The notes under the pieces are model-generated. The model saw only the letters and a program-made list of their open reading frames with translations, made no database searches and was not told where the DNA came from. The translations under genes were made by a program, and so were the position numbers. A stretch of DNA of 36,421 nucleotides. It comes from Pontimonas sp. GTDB taxonomy: Bacteria > Actinomycetota > Actinomycetes > Actinomycetales > Microbacteriaceae. The stretch is from assembly GCA_017857245.1 (NCBI GenBank), contig JAFMDO010000010.1, forward strand, positions 1 through 36,421, in the 5' to 3' direction. Shown here piece after piece: positions 19,755 through 28,463 of this stretch. Numbering within the stretch: the first letter of the stretch is position 1; the number at the start of each line of letters is the position of its first letter.

Positions 19755-21401
19755 TTACTGAGACGCGCGCCTCGCGCGCAGGGTGGCGACAAAATTTCTG
19801 ACCTCTCCCTCACGCAGGAGCATCAAGGTAAGGAAATACACCACCACCATGGCCACCGTAATCAGCGCACCCACGCCCACTGCTGCGGGCGCACTGGAGG
19901 TGACAGTGGCATCGATAGTGGCACCACCAAAGGCGATCAGGACCGAAACCCCGGCGAGTGCAGCGGGAAGTGCCGCCAGAGCGAATGTCAGGTAGGAGCG
20001 CAGCAGGGAGCGAAAAGAAAACCCACCAAGCTTTCGAGCCATCACGACCAGGGCGAGCACGGTCTGCACAAGGCCCGCGATGCTGGCTGAGAGAGCCAAG
20101 CCAAAGGCAATCGTTCCGGTGGAAAAGGTTGCAACAACAAGGGCTAGTGCCACAAAAACCAGGGATTGGGACACTTGCAGAAGAAAAGGGGTTCGAGTGT
20201 CCTCCAGGGCATAAAAGACGCGCTGGATCACAAAAAGCACACTAAAGGGCACCAATCCCACGGCGTAGAGCATGATGACGAGCGCCATATCGGTCACTGC
20301 GTTGTGGTTGGTTCCAAACTGGCGGGCAAAGGGCACGGCAACAGTAATCACACCCACGCAGGCCAACACCATAAACACCCCAATACGGGTGAGGGACGCT
20401 TCGATGTCTGAAGCCAGGGCTTCTCGGTTTCCGTCCCTCGCGTGGGCGGACATCCGGGTGAAATAGGCGGTCGCGAGCGATACCGCCACGACGGAATGGG
20501 GGAGCATAAATACCAGCCAGGAAAAACGCAGGATAGCAAGGCTGGGGGAATCCGATCCGGCGGCTAAGGAGGCAACATTGGCCTGAACAATACCCGCGAG
20601 TTGGGCAACCACGATCATCCCAAACATCCAGGTGGCCGCTTTGCCCGTGCGGGCTAGTCCAACCCCGCGCCACCGAAAATCAGGGCGAAAGGACAAACCA
20701 GCCTTCCGCCAGAACGCGAATAAAACAAAAGCCTGAGCGGCAACACCCAGGGTGGCCGAGCCTGCCAAAACCATAACCATGGTGGGTGTCCACTCCAGGG
20801 CATTGGACGTGTCTTGGGAGGGAAACACCCGGCTGAAAACAATCAATCCCGACATCGCCACCAGGTTGTTGAGTGCTGGGGCCCAGGTGAATGGACCAAA
20901 AATCTTTCTGGCATTGAGCACCTCTCCCAGAAGGCTGTAGAGGGCATAGAAGAGAACCTGGGGTAAGCACCAGTAGGCGAAAGCAGTTGCGAGCGCCAGT
21001 TCTTCTTCGGACAGACCGCGCGCTCCGTCGCCACCCTGCTGGGCATAGAGCGCGACCAGGGCGGGGGCAAGCAGTGTGGCAATGATGGCCACCATCAAGA
21101 AAAGGACAAATCCCAAGGTGACAATTTTGTTGATAAACCCTTGGCCACCATCTTTGTCGAGGCCCGCTTTCACGATGTGGGGGACAAGGATTGCGCTGAG
21201 GACCCCGCCGGCGACCAGGGCATAGACGTTATTGGGTAGTTGGTTCGCTAACGCGAAGGTGTCGGCGCCGGCCCCGACAATTCCCAAGGTTCTCGCCAGA
21301 ATGATGGCGCTGATGAAGCCCAAAATTCGAGATACGACGGTGCCCGATGCCAGCTTCATGCTGGCTCTCCCAATCCCGGAGCTTTCCGTTGTGGCGCTCA
21401 C
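19755..21401 (-). CDS. murJ: Lipid II flippase MurJ (MviN)
   Basis: MurJ flips lipid-linked peptidoglycan precursor across the cytoplasmic membrane. The 548-residue polytopic protein begins with ASMKLASGTVVSRILGFI, the MurJ N-terminal motif with Ser-Arg, and has about 14 hydrophobic segments; MLPHSVVAVSLATAYFTRMS and FYALEDTRTPFLLQ are typical. There is no C-terminal kinase-like extension such as found in mycobacterial MviN. The GTG start overlaps the stop of the DUF6049 gene (GTGA), so they are coupled. The position between DUF6049 and trxB is conserved, but sigM, which often lies here, is missing. Confidence 0.95.
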   Translation of the reverse strand: MSATTESSGIGRASMKLASGTVVSRILGFISAIILARTLGIVGAGADTFALANQLPNNVYALVAGGVLSAILVPHIVKAGLDKDGGQGFINKIVTLGFVLFLMVAIIATLLAPALVALYAQQGGDGARGLSEEELALATAFAYWCLPQVLFYALYSLLGEVLNARKIFGPFTWAPALNNLVAMSGLIVFSRVFPSQDTSNALEWTPTMVMVLAGSATLGVAAQAFVLFAFWRKAGLSFRPDFRWRGVGLARTGKAATWMFGMIVVAQLAGIVQANVASLAAGSDSPSLAILRFSWLVFMLPHSVVAVSLATAYFTRMSAHARDGNREALASDIEASLTRIGVFMVLACVGVITVAVPFARQFGTNHNAVTDMALVIMLYAVGLVPFSVLFVIQRVFYALEDTRTPFLLQVSQSLVFVALALVVATFSTGTIAFGLALSASIAGLVQTVLALVVMARKLGGFSFRSLLRSYLTFALAALPAALAGVSVLIAFGGATIDATVTSSAPAAVGVGALITVAMVVVYFLTLMLLREGEVRNFVATLRARRASQ

Positions 21402-23386
21402 GAGAGAGCCTCAGGGGCTTGGCGCCGGCGCTGGATAGCCCGAATTACACCAAAGGTGAAAGTCCCCCCGACCAGGATGGCCAAGGTCAAAGAGATAAAC
21501 CCTTCCCAGCCTGCGCGAATAGTGATCGGGATAGTGACAACTTCTCCGAGTGGTTCCTCACCTAGGGACAGCAAAGTGAACTCCACCGGTGTTGTTCCAT
21601 TGGCGAGGGATTGAACAGGAACCAGCGTTCTCACCGCACTCGAGGCGGGAACCAATAAATCGATTCGAGGTGTCTCCACGGCGAGAATCCCGGTGGTGGG
21701 CCGAACCTGGAGGGTCACCCTGACTTCCGAGGGCAAATCATTGATCACGGTGACGGGCAAGGAAGTTTGGTCCGCGAGAACCGTGATTGAGCTGCCCTGC
21801 TCTACCCGAACAGAATTATGGAAAGCGGTCGAGCCGGCTTGTGCCTGTTCCCATTCACTCGCCAGACCATTCGGGTTTTCGCTCCACGTCGAAGACAGCA
21901 AGGCCTGATATCTCGTCCACCGTCCATACACAGCGCCCTCGGGGTCGGCAGCTATGGTCACAAACGCGACGTCAGATTCCCAGAGGGCTTTAATAGCTGC
22001 GACAAAATCGTTGCGGTCGCGACTTCGAGGGACGGTCACGATGCTAGAGAGTCTCTCGGTGGCTGGTTCGGCGAGCGGAACCGCAACGATCTCAGCAACG
22101 CTGAGCGCCTGAAAGCCTTGCAGGACGGACGCTATTCGGGGAGCAATCGCGGTGGCGGGGAGACGCCCCGTGCTGAAGACAAGAATGTCAGGGTTCCCCA
22201 CAATGGCGCGGAAAGCAATGATCCCCGCCGCGCGCTGGAGGTCTGCTTGAGCCTCCAAGACGGTGGGTGCCTGTAATGCAGCGCGGGCAATGGCGGAGAG
22301 CTGTGCGTCAACCCGAATGATGCGGGCATCCCCCACCGACACCACAGCTCGGTCGCTCGGCAAGCTATTGCTCGAGAGCAGCACTGCAGAGGCTGATCGG
22401 GTAGCGAGAGTCCCCAGTTGTTCATCACTGATACTTTCCCCGTGAACCCAGGGGTACTCGCCTAGCCGGGCATACACGAGAGTGTCAATATCAAGGGAGG
22501 CGAGCGGATCAGCATCTGCCCAGGGCAGGCCGAACTGGGCGAGGCCCACAGAGCCCAATCCCTCGGCCCAGCGCACCGATTCGGCGGGAGCCTGCTCACC
22601 AAGTGCGGTAATCGAACTGGTGATTCGGGAATCTATGGCCAGCGTTGCGGGGTGGACCCCCACAGCATCGGTGACGACATTGAGTGCGCCACCGGAAATT
22701 GTGAGCGCCTGCAGTTCTTCGGGTCGGAGGGCGATTCCACCGGTTGCCTCGGTCGTGAGGGTCACAATTGGCGCAATCGGCGCGGTACCCAGAACAGTGT
22801 CAGCAGGTTTGATGACTAGCAACTGGCGGTTGGAAAGTCGGCGCAAACCGGGAGGGGGGTTCGCCGGTTGAGAGTAGGTGACTTCCAGCCCGTACACTCC
22901 AGCAATCAAGGCTGGTTCGGGGGTTATCCCTGGTAAAACTTCTAATTCCTCCCCCTCGACTGCAGCGAGTGCTAGTTCCGGTAGGTCTTCGGGCCGGAGT
23001 GCAACGGTGAGCTCCCGAGACTCTAGTTGAGGAACTTCGGGGCTTGTGAGCGCGGCAAATTCGGTTGCCACAGGGTCACTGGCGCCATCAATAAAGCGTC
23101 TGATTTGTTCCTCGCTACTAAAGGCCGTGTCGGTCAAGGAGATCACAACGTCTCCTTCGGCGAGGGTTCCCGTTTCATCCGATCGCACGACCACACTGAG
23201 ATTTGTTCCCACGAGCGGGTCAACAATTCCGCCGCCCTCCACACTGACGTCGATTCGCGCGGCAGAGCGATCGCCCACCGCTGTGGCGGGGGTCGAAATG
23301 GCTGCTACCAGACCGAAGGCAAGGCACAGGGAGACCGCGGCGCGCGCAAAGTGTCCACGCGTGGCCGAGGCAGAAGATTTATCCAC
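21398..23386 (-). CDS. DUF6049-family secreted, membrane-anchored protein (Rv3909-like)
   Basis: A 662-residue protein with a cleavable-looking signal peptide (about 1-36, ending ATA), a large extracellular region, and a single C-terminal membrane helix (about 630-650) followed by basic RAIQRRRQ. The pre-membrane part (about 520-625) has the beta-rich look of an Ig-like domain. This layout, and its place immediately before murJ, match actinobacterial DUF6049 proteins (Rv3909 counterpart). Its function is unknown; the steady pairing with murJ suggests a role in envelope assembly, which is inference. It starts at a GTG, divergent from pcnA with a 57-bp gap. The NUDIX gene often found between pcnA and this gene is absent. 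Confidence 0.85.
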   Translation of the reverse strand: MDKSSASATRGHFARAAVSLCLAFGLVAAISTPATAVGDRSAARIDVSVEGGGIVDPLVGTNLSVVVRSDETGTLAEGDVVISLTDTAFSSEEQIRRFIDGASDPVATEFAALTSPEVPQLESRELTVALRPEDLPELALAAVEGEELEVLPGITPEPALIAGVYGLEVTYSQPANPPPGLRRLSNRQLLVIKPADTVLGTAPIAPIVTLTTEATGGIALRPEELQALTISGGALNVVTDAVGVHPATLAIDSRITSSITALGEQAPAESVRWAEGLGSVGLAQFGLPWADADPLASLDIDTLVYARLGEYPWVHGESISDEQLGTLATRSASAVLLSSNSLPSDRAVVSVGDARIIRVDAQLSAIARAALQAPTVLEAQADLQRAAGIIAFRAIVGNPDILVFSTGRLPATAIAPRIASVLQGFQALSVAEIVAVPLAEPATERLSSIVTVPRSRDRNDFVAAIKALWESDVAFVTIAADPEGAVYGRWTRYQALLSSTWSENPNGLASEWEQAQAGSTAFHNSVRVEQGSSITVLADQTSLPVTVINDLPSEVRVTLQVRPTTGILAVETPRIDLLVPASSAVRTLVPVQSLANGTTPVEFTLLSLGEEPLGEVVTIPITIRAGWEGFISLTLAILVGGTFTFGVIRAIQRRRQAPEALS

Positions 23387-23428
23387 GCCTGGAAGTCACC
23401 GTCCCCAGAGCTGGCATGCAATCGAGTC

Positions 23429-23434
23429 TAGACT
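23429..23434 (+). promoter_or_regulatory. -10 element for pcnA, near-leaderless
   Basis: TAGACT lies 9 bases before the pcnA ATG, and no ribosome-binding site is present, so the transcript probably starts at or next to the start codon. Confidence 0.5.
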
Positions 23435-23443
23435 CTGAACACT

Positions 23444-24865
23444 ATGCCAAGCGTTGCCGAAGCGGTAGAAAAACTGCGCCAACTGGTGGCAACCGAACCT
23501 ATTAAAAGCCTCGCGCGCGCTTTTGACAGCGCTGGTTTCGAATTGGCCCTGGTGGGCGGCCCCGTTCGAGACGCGTTTCTCGGTCGCGAGGTTCATGATT
23601 TGGACTTCGCCACCTCTGCTACGCCAGACCAGATCGAGAAGCTGGTGTCGCCCCTCGCTCAAGCGGTATGGGATGTGGGGCGGGAATTTGGGACCATTGC
23701 CTGTCAGATTGGCGAGGACACCTTTGAAATCACCACCTATCGGTCCGATCTCTATGACGGGGCCAGTAGGAAACCTTTGGTGGCTTTTGGGTCGTCCCTT
23801 GAGGCGGATTTAGAACGCCGCGACTTCACCATGAATGCGATGGCATTGACACTCCCCGGGTTGCAACTCGTTGACCCCTTCGGCGGACTAGAAGACCTCT
23901 TGGCACACACACTCCGCACCCCTATTTCACCGGAAGTGTCCTTTGGTGACGATCCTTTACGAATGATGCGCGCGGCGCGGTTTTCGAGCCAATTGGGCGC
24001 GCAAATTGACCAGGTCACGGCGACAGCAATGGCAGATATGGCACCCCGAATTGGGGATATTTCTGCCGAGCGGGTCAGGGATGAACTGGTCAAAATTCTT
24101 TCATCCGACTCTCCTAGAGCAGGTTTGGAATTGTTGGTTGAGAGTGGAATTGCGGAGTTTGTGTTGCCAGAATTCCCAGCACTTCGCCTGGAGGCCGACG
24201 AACACGCGCACCACAAAGATGTCTACCAACACACCCTCACCGTTGTGGAACAGGCCATCGATGAGGAGCGTCGGAGATATCCGGGTGCAACACCCGACGT
24301 GATGTTGAGAATGGCGAGCTTGCTTCATGACATCGGCAAGCCGGCCACCCGAAGGTTCGAATCCGGGGCTGTCACGTTCTATCATCACGATGTTGTGGGG
24401 GCGAAACTGGCCAAGAAGCGCCTCAAAGCTCTGCGGTTCGACAACGAAACGATCAGCGCTGTCGCGAATTTGGTTGAGCTCCATTTGAGATTCTTTGGCT
24501 ACGCCGATCAAGCGTGGTCCGATTCGGCGGTGCGGCGATACGTCCGCGATGCGGGTGACCAGTTGGCACGACTGCACATCCTGGTGCGAGCTGATGTGAC
24601 AACCAGAAATCAGAGGAAGGCAGATCGGTTGTCGTTTGCCTATGACGACTTAGAGGCTCGCATCGCGCAGCTGTCTGAGCAAGAAGAGCTTGATCAGATG
24701 CGTCCCGACCTCGATGGTGAAGAAATCATGGCAATTTTGGGAATTCCCCCCGGGCGCGAGGTGGGCCAGGCTTATCGGTTCCTGTTGGAACTGCGTCTGG
24801 ACGAGGGGGAGCTAGGAACCGAGGAAGCCACCAAGCGTCTCCGGGCCTGGTGGAAGGATCGATAA
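23444..24865 (+). CDS. pcnA: CCA tRNA nucleotidyltransferase / poly(A) polymerase family protein with HD domain
   Basis: The 473-residue class II nucleotidyltransferase shows LVGGPVRD (38-43), the catalytic carboxylates in HDLDFAT (52, 54), the RRDFTMNAMA motif (125-133) and FGDDPLRMMRAARF (168-180). A C-terminal HD phosphohydrolase domain has His263, HD at 295-296 and YHHDVVG. Actinobacterial copies annotated pcnA are usually the CCA-adding enzyme that repairs tRNA 3' ends; tRNA-Ile here lacks an encoded CCA, so such activity is needed. CCA addition versus poly(A) addition cannot be told apart reliably from these motifs. Confidence 0.93.
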   Translation: MPSVAEAVEKLRQLVATEPIKSLARAFDSAGFELALVGGPVRDAFLGREVHDLDFATSATPDQIEKLVSPLAQAVWDVGREFGTIACQIGEDTFEITTYRSDLYDGASRKPLVAFGSSLEADLERRDFTMNAMALTLPGLQLVDPFGGLEDLLAHTLRTPISPEVSFGDDPLRMMRAARFSSQLGAQIDQVTATAMADMAPRIGDISAERVRDELVKILSSDSPRAGLELLVESGIAEFVLPEFPALRLEADEHAHHKDVYQHTLTVVEQAIDEERRRYPGATPDVMLRMASLLHDIGKPATRRFESGAVTFYHHDVVGAKLAKKRLKALRFDNETISAVANLVELHLRFFGYADQAWSDSAVRRYVRDAGDQLARLHILVRADVTTRNQRKADRLSFAYDDLEARIAQLSEQEELDQMRPDLDGEEIMAILGIPPGREVGQAYRFLLELRLDEGELGTEEATKRLRAWWKDR

Positions 24866-24870
24866 GGCCC

Positions 24871-24900
24871 TTGCTTGAGGGACGCGCTTGCACCTAGACT
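24871..24900 (+). promoter_or_regulatory. rpsF operon promoter
   Basis: TTGCTT (24871-24876), an 18-bp spacer and TAGACT (24895-24900) lie just past pcnA. Transcription would start near 24907, leaving an 80-base leader before rpsF. Confidence 0.6.
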
Positions 24901-24906
24901 GTGGCA

Positions 24907-24986
24907 GTTGTCTGCTCGCAGACACAGCACAATCCCTCCTGTTGCAGAAATCCTGTAACCGCTAGTCCGAAGGAGGTGGGGTAACT
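24907..24986 (+). promoter_or_regulatory. Candidate S6:S18-binding autoregulatory leader of rpsF
   Basis: The leader starts with a perfect hairpin TGTCTG-CTCG-CAGACA (24909-24924). Next, CCTCCT (24935-24940) can pair with the Shine-Dalgarno AGGAGG (24971-24976). Nested inside is a 7-bp hairpin GTTGCAG/CTGTAAC (24941-24947 and 24953-24959, one G-T pair). On the 3' side of the internal loop, just before the Shine-Dalgarno strand, is CCG (24967-24969). A stem sequestering the ribosome site with a CCG in the loop fits the known rpsF leader bound by the S6:S18 complex. The assignment is from hand folding. Confidence 0.55.
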
Positions 24987-25361
24987 GTGCACGATTACGA
25001 ACTGATGGTCATTCTTGACCCAGACATCGATGAGCGAACTGTTGCTCCCAGTCTCGAAGGTTTCCTCGAGGTCATCCGGCAATCCGGTGGCACCGTCGAG
25101 AACCTTGATATCTGGGGCAAGCGTCGCCTGTCGTATGAAATCAACAAGAAGAGCGAAGGCATTTATGCCGTAGCAAACTTCACTTCGTCACCCGAGGCAA
25201 CGACTGAGCTTGATCGCCAGTTGCGCCTGAGTGAAGCAGTGATGCGCACCAAGGTGATGCGTCAGGACGAGGCCGTTGTTCGCCTCGGTGCACCTGAAGA
25301 GTCTCCTTTGGCCCAGAAAGTTTCCCTCTCTGGCGGCCAGAAGCGCCGCAAGTCGGAGTAG
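24987..25361 (+). CDS. rpsF: 30S ribosomal protein S6
   Basis: The 124-residue protein begins [18 protein letters not shown] and contains [22 protein letters not shown], both diagnostic of S6, which pairs with S18 on the 30S platform. The GTG start follows AAGGAGGTGGGG. It has a short Lys/Arg-rich tail. It is the first gene of the rpsF-ssb-rpsR-rplI operon. Confidence 0.97.
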   Translation: MHDYELMVILDPDIDERTVAPSLEGFLEVIRQSGGTVENLDIWGKRRLSYEINKKSEGIYAVANFTSSPEATTELDRQLRLSEAVMRTKVMRQDEAVVRLGAPEESPLAQKVSLSGGQKRRKSE

Positions 25362-25364
25362 CTC

Positions 25365-25856
25365 ATGGCTGGCGATACGATCATCACCGTTGTGGGTAAC
25401 CTCACCGCTGATCCCGAATTGCGGTACACGCAAAATGGCATCGCGGTTGCTAACTTCACTATTGCCTCGACCCCTCGTTCCTTTGACCGGGCAACGGGTG
25501 AATGGAAAGACGGCGAAGCACTGTTCATGCGGGCCAGTGTGTGGCGTGAATTTGCGGAGCACGTAGCTTCTTCCTTGACTAAGGGCTCTCGCGTTGTGGC
25601 CTCCGGCCGCCTTCGCCAGCGCTCCTATGAGACCAAAGAGGGCGAGAAGCGCACCTCCATTGAACTCGAGGTCGACGAAGTTGGCCCCAGCCTTCGTTAT
25701 GCCACCGCCCAGGTTCAGCGTCAGTCCTCAGGCTCCAAGCCGCAGGGTGCCGTTGACTCTTCCTGGAGCGCCCCCGAAGCCGGTGGCGCAACCCAGGACC
25801 CTTGGGCAAATGCTGCGACCACGGACGCACCTCCCGTTGAGGACGCACCCTTCTAA
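25365..25856 (+). CDS. ssb: Single-stranded DNA-binding protein
   Basis: The 163-residue protein has an N-terminal OB fold (about 1-110; [19 protein letters not shown], then [18 protein letters not shown] and [16 protein letters not shown]), a low-complexity Ser/Gly/Ala/Pro linker, and the acidic C-terminal tip ending D-A-P-F that recruits repair and replication partners. It starts 3 bases after rpsF, in the standard operon. Confidence 0.97.
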   Translation: MAGDTIITVVGNLTADPELRYTQNGIAVANFTIASTPRSFDRATGEWKDGEALFMRASVWREFAEHVASSLTKGSRVVASGRLRQRSYETKEGEKRTSIELEVDEVGPSLRYATAQVQRQSSGSKPQGAVDSSWSAPEAGGATQDPWANAATTDAPPVEDAPF

Positions 25857-25900
25857 AACCTTCGAGGCGATTTAGCCTTCACAACAAGAAAGAAAACACC

Positions 25901-26161
25901 ATGGCAGGAAAATCGAGCGGCGACCGCCGCAAGCCCCGTATCGGTAAAGGCGGGAAGCCGCAGGCTCCCGTCAAGCCCATCACCGTGGGAGTCATTGACT
26001 ACAAAGATGTCGCGACTCTTCGCCGCTTCATTTCCGAGCGCGGAAAGATCCGCGCTCGTCGTATTACCGGAGTCTCGGTGCAGGAGCAACGTCTTCTCGC
26101 TAAGGCAATCAAGAATGCACGCGAGATGGCTCTTTTGCCATACGCCGGTGCTGGACGCTAG
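25901..26161 (+). CDS. rpsR: 30S ribosomal protein S18
   Basis: An 86-residue basic protein with [26 protein letters not shown], the S18 signature, ending LLPYAGAGR. It lacks zinc-binding Cys. The partner of S6 in the ribosome and in the proposed leader control. Confidence 0.97.
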   Translation: MAGKSSGDRRKPRIGKGGKPQAPVKPITVGVIDYKDVATLRRFISERGKIRARRITGVSVQEQRLLAKAIKNAREMALLPYAGAGR

Positions 26162-26169
26162 GGGACATC

Positions 26170-26622
26170 ATGGCAAAACTAATTTTGACCAATGAGGTCC
26201 AGGGTTTGGGAGCCGCAGGCGACGTCGTGGATGTCAAGAACGGGTACGCCCGGAACTTCTTGGTACCCCAGGGCTTTGCTGTCCCATGGAGCAACGGTGG
26301 ACAAAAGCAGGTCGAGCAAATCAAGAATGCTCGGTTGGCAAAGGTTCAGGCCAGTGCTGAAGATGCCCTCGCCTTGAAGGCCTCTTTGGAGAAAAGCCCC
26401 ATCACAATTTCCGTCAAGGCCGGTAAGACCGGCCGCCTCTTTGGTTCCGTTACCCGCACCAGCATCGTCGGTGCGATTGTGGCAGCAGGCATCACAGGGG
26501 TCGACAAGCGTGCCATCGAGATCCCTCAGGCCGTCAAGACCGTGGGTGAATCCGAAGCGCTCATCACCATTCACGAGGGCGTCATCGCTACGGTGAAGCT
26601 TGCGGTGGTCGCTGAAAAGTAA
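26170..26622 (+). CDS. rplI: 50S ribosomal protein L9
   Basis: The 150-residue protein begins MAKLILTNEVQGLGAAGDVVDVKNGYARNFL (N-terminal domain, about 1-50), a helical connector, then a C-terminal domain with GRLFGSVT. It starts 8 bases after rpsR and ends the operon before a strong terminator. Confidence 0.97.
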   Translation: MAKLILTNEVQGLGAAGDVVDVKNGYARNFLVPQGFAVPWSNGGQKQVEQIKNARLAKVQASAEDALALKASLEKSPITISVKAGKTGRLFGSVTRTSIVGAIVAAGITGVDKRAIEIPQAVKTVGESEALITIHEGVIATVKLAVVAEK

Positions 26623-26635
26623 GACATTTCTGCAC

Positions 26636-26674
26636 AATCAGGGGCCTTCCACTCAGGAGGGCCCCTGATTTTTT
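26636..26674 (+). terminator. Strong rho-independent terminator after rplI
   Basis: AATCAGGGGCC pairs with GGCCCCTGATT over 11 bp; four more pairs (one G-T) can extend the stem inward, leaving loop ACTCA. A run of six T ends the structure. It separates the ribosomal operon from dnaB. Confidence 0.93.
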
Positions 26675-26683
26675 GTCACAGAG

Positions 26684-26880
26684 TTCTCCACATCACGTCT
26701 CAAAAGAGCAAAACCCTAAACCCCCGCTTCACACACATTCACCGTGACGTATTTGTTTATTTCCAAGCCCGATAAATCGTTGTTTTTATCTAATAATTTG
26801 GCTTCGAGGGCCTCGGTTATCCCCAGGCTATCCACATCGGCACACGATTTTCCGGCGAGTTGCGCACAGGGTTATCCACA
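26684..26880 (+). promoter_or_regulatory. DnaA-box-like cluster upstream of dnaB
   Basis: In the 426-bp rplI-dnaB gap, four same-strand DnaA-box-like 9-mers occur: TTCTCCACA (26684-26692), TTATCCCCA (26817-26825), CTATCCACA (26828-26836), each one mismatch off, and the perfect TTATCCACA (26872-26880). The last three begin at 11- and 44-bp steps. An AT-rich stretch (about 26749-26803) lies inside the cluster. The remaining sequence up to dnaB (about 26917-27036) is leader without an obvious gene. Confidence 0.7.
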
Positions 26881-26887
26881 GGCGATG

Positions 26888-26916
26888 TTGTCACGAGTGC
26901 CCCCGGTATCTAGTGT
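26888..26916 (+). promoter_or_regulatory. Putative dnaB promoter
   Basis: TTGTCA (26888-26893), 17 bp, TAGTGT (26911-26916). The perfect DnaA box ends 7 bp upstream of the -35, so DnaA could act on it. It implies a leader of roughly 125 bases. Confidence 0.45.
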
Positions 26917-27048
26917 GGTGGAAGGCTTGAAAGTGTGGCCTTGGGAACGGGAAAAAGACCTTCCATTGTGTGTCAGTCGATGGTGATAGACCTGGTGGTA
27001 GGACAGAGAACAGTGCGCTAATTGTGGCGCGTCGGAGGAGGAGCCAGA

Positions 27049-28422
27049 ATGTCGATCGCACAGCTAGGCATTGTTCCAGACTCCCCGAACACCCCCAGCT
27101 ATGGCGGCGAACGCACCCCTCCCCATGACACCCTTGCTGAGCAGGGAACTCTCGGAGGAATGCTGCTGAGTAAAGATGCGGTCGCGGACGTCATTGAGGT
27201 CATCAAGGGTCGCGATTTTTACCTTCCCAAGCACGAAATTCTTTTCGATGCTCTTCTCAACCTCTATTCCCACGGTGAGCCCACCGATGTTATCTCTGTC
27301 ACCGATGAGCTGACGAAAACCGGTTTGCTGTCCAGGGCTGGGGGTGTCGACTACCTTCACACGGTCGTCGGTCTGGTTCCCACGGCTGCCAGCGCCGGGC
27401 ACTATGCCACGATCGTCGCTGACAAGGCAGTGCTTCGCCGCTTGGTGGATGCAGGAACGCGAATTGCCAATATGGGTTACGCCAGCGAAGGAGAAGTTTC
27501 CGAGCTGGTCAATGATGCCCAGACAGAGATCTATCAGGTTGCTGGCGGTGTGGAATCTGAGGATTATGTCCCACTAACCGATGCGGTGACCGCTGCGGTT
27601 GATGAAATCGAGGCGGCGAGAGGCCGAGATGGACAGATGGTGGGAGTGGCAACCGGGTTTGCCGAACTTGATTCGCTCACCAACGGTCTTCACCCCGGAC
27701 AGCTCATCCTGATTGCCGCAAGGCCGGCTCTGGGTAAGTCGACTTTGGCTCTGGATCTGGCTCGATCTGCTGCCATTAAGCACAAAGAGCCCACGATTTT
27801 GTTCTCCCTCGAAATGGGCAAGTCTGAAATTGCGATGCGGCTGCTGGCCGCGGAGACATCCATCCCTTTGCAAAAAATGCGTAAGGGAATGATCGAGGCC
27901 AACGATTGGAAAACCATCGCCGCAACGCGTGGTCGAATCGAAGCCGCGCCGCTCTATATCGATGACAGCCCCAATATGACACTTGTTGAGATCCGGGCCA
28001 AGGCTCGTCGCTTGAAACAGCGGGTGGGTCTGAAAATGATCGTAATCGACTACTTGCAGTTAATGTCTTCGGGAAAGCGAGTCGAATCGCGACAGCAAGA
28101 AGTGAGTGAATTTTCGCGGGCTCTCAAGCTACTGGCCAAAGAGCTACAAGTTCCGGTTATCGCCCTTTCCCAGCTAAATCGTGGTCCTGAGCAGCGCGCA
28201 GACCGAAAGCCGCAGCTCAGTGACCTTCGGGAATCAGGTTCGCTGGAGCAGGACGCCGATATGGTGATTTTGCTGCACAGGGAAAGTGCTTATGAAAAAG
28301 ACAACCCCCGCGCAGGAGAGGCCGACCTGATCGTGGCGAAACACCGAAACGGCCCGACAGACACCGTCGTTGTCGGTTTCCAAGGGCACTATTCGCGCTT
28401 CGCGGATATGCCCAGGGTGTAG
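27049..28422 (+). CDS. dnaB: Replicative DNA helicase DnaB
   Basis: DnaB is the hexameric helicase that unwinds DNA at the fork. I chose the ATG at 27049 (457 residues) because GGAGGAGGAG precedes it; a TTG nine codons upstream keeps the frame open. The N-terminal primase-interacting domain (about 24-125) shows EQGTLGGMLLSKDAVADV. The RecA-like domain has FAELDSLTNGLHPGQLILIAARPALGKSTLALD (Walker A near 224-232), IVIDYLQLM (Walker B), and QLNRGPEQR...SDLRESGSLEQDADMV. No intein is present. DciA, its likely loader, is also in this window. Confidence 0.97.
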   Translation: MSIAQLGIVPDSPNTPSYGGERTPPHDTLAEQGTLGGMLLSKDAVADVIEVIKGRDFYLPKHEILFDALLNLYSHGEPTDVISVTDELTKTGLLSRAGGVDYLHTVVGLVPTAASAGHYATIVADKAVLRRLVDAGTRIANMGYASEGEVSELVNDAQTEIYQVAGGVESEDYVPLTDAVTAAVDEIEAARGRDGQMVGVATGFAELDSLTNGLHPGQLILIAARPALGKSTLALDLARSAAIKHKEPTILFSLEMGKSEIAMRLLAAETSIPLQKMRKGMIEANDWKTIAATRGRIEAAPLYIDDSPNMTLVEIRAKARRLKQRVGLKMIVIDYLQLMSSGKRVESRQQEVSEFSRALKLLAKELQVPVIALSQLNRGPEQRADRKPQLSDLRESGSLEQDADMVILLHRESAYEKDNPRAGEADLIVAKHRNGPTDTVVVGFQGHYSRFADMPRV

Positions 28423-28463
28423 CCAGCATCTCTCAGGCGCTCTCGGCATAAGCTATTTAGGCG

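Noticed and set aside
23376-23384. DnaA-box-like sequence at the start of the DUF6049 gene
   Set aside because: Isolated imperfect match within the first codons; no neighbouring boxes.
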